Shown in pieces: positions 57,335 through 64,000 of a stretch of DNA of 64,000 bases. This DNA is from Gracilaria vermiculophylla (Eukaryota; Rhodophyta; Florideophyceae; Gracilariales; Gracilariaceae). A model generated the notes under the pieces. The model was not told the origin of the DNA. It ran no database searches and saw only the letters and a list, made by a program, of their open reading frames with translations. Each line of letters begins with the position of its first letter. Position 1 is the stretch's first letter. A program made the translations under genes and the position numbers. The DNA lies in the NCBI GenBank assembly GCA_019155205.2, contig JAHNZQ020000181.1:3401305-3465304 (forward strand), read 5' to 3'.

Positions 57335-57720
57335 TGTTTCGCACATCTCATCGTGCAATTATATCGCTTCTGACGTGAGTGCTTCAGGGTATACCGAACT
57401 GCCCTTTTTTGTTCCAGAGTGTCAGACTAGATTGGTAAAGCTGTCATCGACGATCTTCGGAGTGACTGATAAGGATCCCCTTGAAAACCAGCGTAACAAC
57501 TTCAAATTCCTGAGAATAAGATCAAGAAAGAGAGACCAGCCATCAGATGAACACATGCCACTAGCGAATTCTCCATGGGCCAGAGAGTGACAACTCAGAC
57601 GTGTGGAAATCCAAGAAAGTCAGGTTGTGTATTCTTGCGATGCACCCACCTCATCAGCAGGCTAGACTTCTACGGTTTTGCATAGGTTCCTGGTATCTCG
57701 AGGACCTCTTATCTCCCACA
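57335..57720 (+). repeat. duplicated block, copy 2
   Basis: Diverged counterpart of 52905-53300. Similarity continues about 130 bp past the shared stop codon, so a genomic segment, not an mRNA exon alone, was duplicated. Confidence 0.6.
57418..57590 (+). CDS. putative terminal exon, conserved SPWA C-terminus (copy 2)
   Basis: Preceded by a pyrimidine run and AG (CCCTTTTTTGTTCCAG, ending 57417), which looks like a 3' splice acceptor. The frame reads CQTRLVKLSSTIFGVTDKDP, continues ENQRNNFKFLRIRSRKRDQP, and ends HMPLANSPWARE-stop. Conservation with copy 1 argues for a real coding segment. No 5' exon was located. Confidence 0.45.
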
Positions 57721-59678
57721 TTACAAATCAAAACCCAAGAGCGAGTTGGAGTGCCAAAATTGCTGTTGAGAACCGTCCTGCTGCCTAGATGAAGCACCCA
57801 TCTCTCAATATCTCAATGCTTCTCGCCGTAAAACCACTGCATATGTCAGTTCTGATAGTCTTTCAAATCATACGCATACGAAGAAACGTAAAAGATTCAT
57901 CATTCACAACTAGATTCATCATTCACAACTTGATGAAGCCAATAAAAGTGCGAGTATGCTATGGAACATCATCCGCAAAAGTTAGAGACTGTCAAGCTCG
58001 GAAAGTCGCCGTCATGGGATCTCACCGCGCGAAATTACGGTTCTGAATGCAGTCAGGACTACCGATTAATGCCACACTATGCAAAACGAAACTGTCTACC
58101 GAAGTTATACCGAAGACGGCATTGCTCGGAATGGCATTAATATTACTTGGCAACCCCCTCCTTGTGACTTCGGTAAAACTTTGTACAGCGTATCGACTGT
58201 ATCTGTGCCCCATCCATTCAAGTAAATTACTGTACTTCGCGTACGAATCACGCAATTGAATTTAAAAAAAAAGGCACCCTGAATTCAAACAGACCAAATT
58301 TCGATAGGATGAAATGCAGAGATGGCATACCAAATTGGCGCGAAGACATGGGGAACTCCGCAACATGACGCGATCCCTCAAAGTCGACGAGCGGATCGAC
58401 AAGAAATGTTGAGCTGATGAATCTTGCGTCCATATCAAGAAAAACTGCTGAGAAATGATGTATTGGAGGTACTATCCGCGTCAAGGCTGAAACGAACAAT
58501 AGGGGCACGATAAGAAATCTCAGCCCATTCCCCATGTGAAGGAGCTTTAAAAAAAAAGACAGACATCCGACCATCCAATGGTAAAGGAAAAAGGATGGAA
58601 TCGGTATGAGATGATACGGAACACCGAAGTCAGTATTCCACAGTGTTTTGATGGTTGCGAACTCGTCCAACATCCGAGTCCGTACATGACGTGGATATTG
58701 ATCGCTACGAGTGATTTTCAAAAGTAAGATGGGAGATTCATCTTGTTCTGATTCGACAGTGCTTGGAATGTTGCATTCATATATATGATGTGGGTGAAAA
58801 TGGTGGTTTAGAGGTCAGAAAAACACATGCTCATGAACATGAATTCACGAATCTTTGTGAGTCATAACGGAGCGTGAATAGAAGAGTGAAGCTCGAAAAA
58901 ACTGAATACTATTCATATTTCTGAGGCGGCGAAAAATAAGAATGTTGCAGATGAGAATAACTCCATAATGATTCCCTGAACGAACCTGCTCTTTCGAACT
59001 GACTTCCCTTACGAAGCTGCCTTTGCCCTTGTATCAGTTGCCGACGACACCAGTTTGTTTGGGAGTATGTTGTTTTGGTAAGATTTGGCTAGCACAACAT
59101 CCCTGCTTATAAATATCGATACTGTTCGTTTCGATCTTGAACCAGTGAACGGTAGAAAGGGCTGCTTCAGGAACTGGAACATATCACGCTATCCACCACA
59201 GAAGTTCACACGGATGATGTTTGCTAAGTGATGGCCACCGATGTCACACGGAGGTATAGGGTCTGTGCTAGTTATCTCGTCTACAATCTACACCTCGCTT
59301 GCATTCCCGCTTTATCACGTGTACTTTTTCTTTGAATTTTGTTTTCCGGATACTTTGTTTTTAAGGTATTGTGCCGCAATCATTTCAGAAGTACAATCGA
59401 TTTCTCGAAAGCAACTGATGAATAATGGAGTGCCCCATTGGATCTCCGTTCTAGATGTTTGTTTTGCAGATACAACCAATGCTTGCTAGAACAATTTCTT
59501 CTTGATAGTGAACACTACGTTTTATTGCCCGACAGAATAGAATCCCTTTTCCAGATATTGTCTCTCTTCAAAAATTCCAGAGCCTTGCTTGGCAAAGAAC
59601 AACTTGAAAGCTACATTGTGGTCTCTTAATGCTTTTGAGGAAGTCAACAGATCGATAGCTGCATGGCTTATTAACTAT
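57721..59678. other. intergenic, no confident gene
   Basis: A minus-strand hydrophobic frame at 58248-58721 begins with a non-ATG codon and has no recognised domain. A short direct repeat (ATTCATCATTCACAACT, twice at 57895-57929) was noted. Nothing else is supportable. Confidence 0.35.
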
Positions 59679-60105
59679 TGATGGCATATATTATTTTCAC
59701 CAATATTTCTCTGATTCTTTCCTTATGGTCTCTTCTAAGTACTAATTGCGACCGCAAGCCGTAAAGTATCCTCCGCAATCCAGCGTTCGTGTCCATCATC
59801 CCATAGATGCGTGGATGCTCTTGATTCACCATTCTGTCTGTGTGCCGATAAGAATGGTACCAGAACAAAATGAGAGGGTCGAGCTTGTCGAACAGTATAC
59901 AGCAAGGGTGTAGAACGTAGTACACTGGTGGTCGAGATCTCTGAGGTCTCACCGCATTTACGAAGTCACATAGGAGTACATATAGGCTACGAAATGAGTC
60001 GACGAGCCAAGCGTAAGAGGACGCCACTAAAGAGTACAAGAACTTATAAATGAGGGGACGCCAAGTAGTGATTACAAGAGCTTAATAAATAAGCAGTCGT
60101 ATTCA
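59679..60105 (-). repeat. probable 3' LTR of the copia-type element
   Basis: On the minus strand the sequence after the pol stop is a polypurine tract, then TGAATACGACTGC..., ending ...ATATGCCATCA, giving TG...CA ends over 427 bp. The 5' partner would lie beyond the window, so the inner end is provisional. The 122-codon frame inside is not a gene. Confidence 0.5.
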
Positions 60106-60120
60106 TATTCCTCCCCTTTC
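60106..60120 (-). promoter_or_regulatory. polypurine tract of the copia-type element
   Basis: On the minus strand GAAAGGGGAGGAAT lies between the last pol codons and the presumed LTR, the usual site for plus-strand priming. Confidence 0.65.
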
Positions 60121-61588
60121 AGCCAAAGTTTTTCTGAGAGCTCTTTGTCTCAGCTAGCTCCTCAAAGTCGACACACAGTCGTCCTGTAAGGGGAGTCAGC
60201 AGGAGTGCATCAGTGATGCTACTGTCTTTCTTCGTCATAGGATCCGCTAAATTAATTCTTCCAGGGATCCATGACATTTCATCAACGGCACCGGTTTGAA
60301 ACTCAAAGCGAATGCATCCGATATCATCACGAATAGACTTATCAATAGAGTTCTTCTGTGTCGATAGCGATGTAAATAAATCTTTGGAATCAGCAAGCAC
60401 TCGAATCTTGATTTCCACATCAAGAAGCTCAGAGTAGGCCTTGGCGATAGTCTTTCCTTCATCTATACCTTCGACAGCTGCAAATATTTCCGCTGCTGGT
60501 ACACTTTTCACAGGACGCATGGCCTTGTGAGACATCCACGATACAACGTGATAGATAGAGTTCTTCTTCATGTCACCAATCAAAAGTCCAGTCAGAACCC
60601 CAAGTTGTCCACATTCATCAACATGTGATGCATCAGCAAAAACCAGAACGCTGAGTTCATAATCTTCTTTATCTGCTGGCCTTGGATATGAAATAGTCGT
60701 CCCGATCTTTTTCAACTTCCGCACAATGTTGATCTGTTCGACAAGGTGGCAAACTTTGAGCTCTGGCGCCTTTTGTTGGAGATAGCTCGCATATAACGAG
60801 CAAAACGGAGATACTGCTGTTCCTATCCATCCAAGCAAACTGTTTGTGGATGCAAATACTGATTTATCAATCTCGGTGAGTGGCTGGTAAAACTGTTTTC
60901 GACGCATTTGAGAGAAGGGATACTCAACAACAGCCTCCATCTTGTCATCTGCATCCGTCTCGATCGTGTGATCAGTATTCCGTATAGTATTAATACCGAA
61001 GAACCTTAGTTTGCCAAGTCCGTGGTGGATATTTCCAAACGTGAACTTTTTGTCACATTCTTCTAGGAACAGCTCAGCGCGGTTACCTTCACCGGCAACT
61101 TTTAGGTCATCTACAATCTGGGCAACAAGAAGAACTAGCATTCCACCTTCTCTCTTAAAGAATAGTTGTGGTATGCGCGAAGATAGCTGGAGGCCGAGGT
61201 CCAGCATTACGTTGTCAGACTGATTTTTCCATTTTGCGTTCGCATTAACAAGGCCATATGCAGCCGTCAACAGTAGCCATAGATGTGTGTACTTCATTGA
61301 GCTTTTCTTGGGAGGTCGAACGTACACATCTCTTCGGGCTTGTCCTATCTGAAGGAAAGCTGCTTTGACATCTGCGATTTTGCTTTCGCATGTACCAGGC
61401 CATATGCAGCCGTCAACAGTAGCCATAGATTTGTGGACTCCATTGAGCTTTCCTTGGGAGGTCGAACGTACACATCTCTTTGGGCTTGCCCTGTCTGAAG
61501 GAAAGCTGCTTTGACATCTGCCTTGTGTAATTTCCATTTGTACCGGGATGCAATCGATTCGAGGATTCGAAGTCCCATCGGCGAGCAT
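60119..61588 (-). pseudogene. copia-type RT (C-terminal half) and RNase H
   Basis: The true domain starts at about 61375 with ADVKAAFLQIGQARRDVYVR and continues through WLLLTAAYGLVNANAKW. The polymerase site reads VAQIVDDLKVAGEG, with the two Asp kept and Ile in place of the usual Tyr. RNase H shows VLVFADASHVDE, SVPAAEIFAAVEG, VLADSKDLFTS and the PGRINLADPMTK signature, all catalytic acids in place. The first ~70 residues of this frame are out-of-frame readthrough of the duplicated segment. Confidence 0.8.
61251..61521 (-). repeat. 125-bp tandem duplication in copia RT (period 146 bp)
   Basis: 61251-61375 and 61397-61521 are about 94% identical by eye, separated by 21 bp. The period is not a multiple of three, so it shifts the RT frame and repeats the ADVKAAFLQ block. 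Confidence 0.9.
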
Positions 61589-62505
61589 GTTGCACAGGCC
61601 TTGCTTAAATCGTTTTTAAAGTCATCCTCATTTCCGTGAGGGGCAATGCGGCCTTTAAGCTTGAGGGAGCCATCGTCATTTTGTTTCACTTTGTATAGCG
61701 TGTGGCTACTGATAATGTTGGAGCCAGCAGAAATCTTGTCATGTGGTACTGGACTTACAGTCTTTAAAAATGATTCTTCATCCTGTTTACAGGCGTTTAT
61801 CAACGGATATTGTTCAAATTCTTGTGCATGGTGCTTCAGAAAAGGCTTGTTACCAAAGTAGTCTAGCATCAACCGGAGTACTGCGCTCTCGGTGCTAGTA
61901 AGGTGTAGTCTTGGGGAGATTGCACTTGAAGTTGCCGAGACTGCGTTGGGAAACTTCCACTGCTCCTGTGTCATGTCAAGGCATTCTTTATCTCCGTCGT
62001 CATAATATATATTTAGACGACCATCATTAGCCTCAGAGTGAACAGTACCAATAAATGACTGATCTTCAAGTGGCCAGAATACAGACACTCGGTCTCCGAC
62101 GTTTGGCACAACGTTTGAGGAGTTGACAGAAAAGTCAGCGTCAGCAGTATCTGTTTCAGAAGAGCGTGGTGAGTCGTTATTGGTAAGATCCACTTTTTCT
62201 GGATAGCGATTTAAGTCGGCAGCTCCACTGTCGGGTGAATCAAAGGTGCTCTCTGATTGTTCATGTATGATTTCAGTCATTAAATCCATACTGTCTTGTA
62301 CCATCTGTGTGAAGCTGTATTGTCGCACAGGTGTCCGAGTGTCTTCAGAAGCAACGTTAATTGTTCGCCCGTTTTTGCCGGGAACAGTCACGGAACGTGC
62401 TTCATGGGTAAAAGAGGTAATTGGTTTGGGCGACAACCATTTGCCTCTCTTTTCATGATCTCGTTTGTGGTATACTTCAACAAGATCTCCAAACGAGAGA
62501 GGTAC
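61345..62505 (-). pseudogene. copia-type pol: integrase end, Tudor-like domain, RT N-terminus
   Basis: It continues in frame from the integrase after one stop: SFGDLVEVYHKRDHEKRGKW is the integrase C-terminal segment. A Ser/Asp-rich linker follows, then VGDRVSVFWPLEDQSFIGTV and a YYDDGDKE strand, a Tudor/Agenet-like fold (about 62110-61970). Then come copia RT blocks: ISSHTLYKVKQNDDGSLKLK, RIAPHGNEDD, CATCSPMGLRILESIASRYK and ADVKAAFLQTGQAQRDVYVR. The frame is lost in the tandem duplication. Confidence 0.8.
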
Positions 62506-63723
62506 TTAGGTAACTGCTTTCGAACGTAGAATTAGAGCAAGTTTGCGACGTGCCTGAAACTGGTCTCGGGCATTGCGAACATCTTCAGGAATTACATTGT
62601 CGGTAGATTTAGCGGCAATAGGTTTTAAAAAGCCTATGGCTGACTCGAAGGCAGACATAGTTTCATTACCATAAAGATCGTTGGAGATTGAAACAGACTT
62701 GTATGCTGCTAGATTGGGATTGAAGTCGGCACCAGCCGCTTCCTTTAGCCGAACAAAGATACTGCGGATAATATTGTGTTTAGACTCGATTGCATTCTTG
62801 GAGTGCCGTCTGGGTGGCACTGGAAGGAGCGGAATTCCCAGTTGCTCGGTGTATTTCTTGAACTCGCCGAGCATAAAAGCTGTGTCCGCACGGATAGAGT
62901 CAGGGTGCCAAAATTGGGAGACCCAACAAGCTTCAAAGGCGACAATTGATTCTTTGAGAGTAGCTATACTCACGACATGAGCAGCTGAATACCGGGCGAC
63001 AAGGTCCATACAGTGTGTCAGGCGAATCTCGTCAAGATAGAGATGATCAATGCACACAACTTCATTGAATTCTTTGGATAGGGAACTTATAGAAACCTTG
63101 CGATTGGGCTGGGGGACAGCGGTGGAGCGACACGCCGTGCAGTTGGTAACCATTTCACCCAAGTAAGAAGAAATTGCATCATTCCAGAGTCCATTTCTTT
63201 CAAGCAGGAGTTTGTAATCAGTAAAGCTGGCATGACCGCATACATGCTTGTGTACCTTGTTGATGATTTTATTGACATCGGACCAGGGTGTGGCATCAAG
63301 TGTGACTGCAGAGAGACATGACAGTGTCGAGCCATGGTTGTGGGATGCAGTAAAACGGTCCAAGGGAAGGAAGCTTAGAAACTGATGATCGACCATAGAA
63401 ATAGAGTCACGTTCACCATCAGCATCGAAAACAACGGCGTTATCGTCGATGCCCTCAATATTCGATTTGCGGGTGACTTTTTGGCCAATTACCCACTGCG
63501 ACAAGCCATCTACAACCAGGTGGGTAATACAAACACTTCTGTCGTTATCCGATATGGCTGTTAAAACGATCGATCCCAAGATAAGACGTGCTGGGCTGGC
63601 GTGTTTTCTTTTTCCGTATTGCCAGTGTTTGTGGCCAATATGCGAATCTGGGATGGATGCAAGCTGAAAATTGGACAATATTCCTACATTTTCAGCTAGT
63701 AAATTCAGCTCAACAAGGGCCAT
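62506..63723 (-). CDS. copia-type integrase (open to a premature stop)
   Basis: A 405-codon frame. The zinc finger is VHKHVCGHASFTDYKLLL with CTACRS (about residues 150-195). The core has VVCIDHLYL with the first Asp, IRADTAFMLGEF with the second, and RRHSKNAIESKHNIIRS with the Glu, so the DDE triad appears complete. The N-terminal half before the zinc finger is likely the protease-integrase linker. It ends at TAA (62508-62506), after which the same frame continues into the integrase C-terminus, so the stop is a single lesion. The first ATG is not necessarily a natural start; a protein-like segment in another frame lies just upstream (63841-63724). Confidence 0.8.
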   Translation of the reverse strand: MALVELNLLAENVGILSNFQLASIPDSHIGHKHWQYGKRKHASPARLILGSIVLTAISDNDRSVCITHLVVDGLSQWVIGQKVTRKSNIEGIDDNAVVFDADGERDSISMVDHQFLSFLPLDRFTASHNHGSTLSCLSAVTLDATPWSDVNKIINKVHKHVCGHASFTDYKLLLERNGLWNDAISSYLGEMVTNCTACRSTAVPQPNRKVSISSLSKEFNEVVCIDHLYLDEIRLTHCMDLVARYSAAHVVSIATLKESIVAFEACWVSQFWHPDSIRADTAFMLGEFKKYTEQLGIPLLPVPPRRHSKNAIESKHNIIRSIFVRLKEAAGADFNPNLAAYKSVSISNDLYGNETMSAFESAIGFLKPIAAKSTDNVIPEDVRNARDQFQARRKLALILRSKAVT

Positions 63724-63874
63724 TGCCGAGTAAGGCGCTCGTTATCAACTAGAGGTCCAAGCGCCGTTGGCGGCTCAGTATTTTCTGACAACTTAGTATT
63801 TTCTGAAGAGCCAGTGGTATTTGCTGAAGAGCCAACGAGAGCAGCCATGTTAAACGAAACCGTTTTCTTTTCTT
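63724..63874 (-). pseudogene. copia-type pol upstream fragment
   Basis: A short frame with a repeated pattern, SSANTTGSSENTKLSENTEP, leads up to the integrase ORF in a different frame (ERLTRQ). It is a low-complexity linker cut off on its 5' side by LTR-alpha F. Confidence 0.4.
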
Positions 63875-64000
63875 TGTAGTACAGTGGCTCCTACGGAAAT
63901 ATGGTGGTTTGGCCTTAAGGCATAATATTCCTAAGGAGGGTTCGTAATTTATTAGCTGGGCCACGTGGTGCATAATATTGCCCGCGTGCGCTACAGTATC
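63875..64000 (+). repeat. LTR-alpha copy F (truncated by window end)
   Basis: It starts TGTAGTACAGTGGCTCC and matches copies A and D with only a few differences over 126 bases. It stops at CTACAGTATC, the base where the gap of copy A begins. Target duplication cannot be tested here. Confidence 0.87.

Larger units (their letters stand above)
59679..63874 (-). mobile_element. Ty1/copia-type retrotransposon with Tudor-like domain
   Basis: Order on the minus strand: integrase, Tudor-like domain, copia-type RT, RNase H, polypurine tract, LTR. Integrase before RT identifies the copia superfamily. The gag and protease part lies upstream of an LTR-alpha insertion at 63875 and outside the window. It is far less decayed than the gypsy elements: one stop and one duplication break pol. 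Confidence 0.85.

Noticed and set aside
58248..58721. 157-codon hydrophobic minus-strand frame
   Set aside because: It starts with a non-ATG codon, lies in AT-rich DNA and has no recognisable family or homologous support.
59671..60039. 122-codon minus-strand frame after copia pol
   Set aside because: It lies inside the probable copia LTR, past the polypurine tract; no domain is visible.

Overview
The window looks like a repeat-rich stretch of a red-algal nuclear genome, probably a florideophyte of the Chondrus type. This is an inference. It rests on an apparent plastid-targeted protein starting with the MAFVP-type transit peptide common in red algae, on a second protein with a transit-peptide-like start and a plant/cyanobacterial-type methyltransferase domain, on intronless compact host genes, and on dense nested LTR retrotransposons. 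Two 100-N runs are scaffold gaps. No bacterial operons, CRISPR arrays or clear tRNA/rRNA genes were seen.

Layout. 0.5-1.5 kb: plastid-type TPR protein gene (+). 5.1-12.8 kb: decayed Ty3/gypsy element (element 1), split by two LTRs of a younger family (LTR-alpha A and B), each with a perfect 5-bp target duplication. 15.76-21.54 kb: complete but mutated chromodomain-type gypsy (element E, +) with paired LTRs, polypurine tract and target duplication. 22.2-34.4 kb: a 5' half of the same family in inverted orientation (E'), whose leader was split by a 9.5-kb gypsy element (element C, 24302-33799), which was itself split between RT and RNase H by LTR-alpha D. A 13-bp minisatellite sits exactly at the left E'/C junction. 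35.8-40.9 kb: decayed DIRS-like retrotransposon with RT, RNase H and tyrosine recombinase. 41.06-42.33 kb: Tc1/mariner relic with TIRs and TA duplication. 43.4-44.8 kb: hypothetical coiled-coil gene(s) (-), with a paralogous fragment at 49.1 kb. 49.5-52.4 kb: the clearest host locus, a putative plastid SAM methyltransferase (-) and a Rheb-like Ras GTPase (+) transcribed divergently from a shared ~770-bp spacer. 52.9-53.3 and 57.3-57.7 kb: two diverged copies of one duplicated block with a short coding segment. 59.7-63.8 kb: Ty1/copia-type element (-) with integrase, Tudor-like domain, RT and RNase H, damaged by one in-frame stop and a 146-bp tandem duplication. The last 126 bases are another LTR-alpha copy, ending at the same base where the N gap of copy A begins.

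The host genes are few and not functionally linked by sequence. The rest of the window is a layered record of retrotransposon insertions whose relative order can be read from target duplications.
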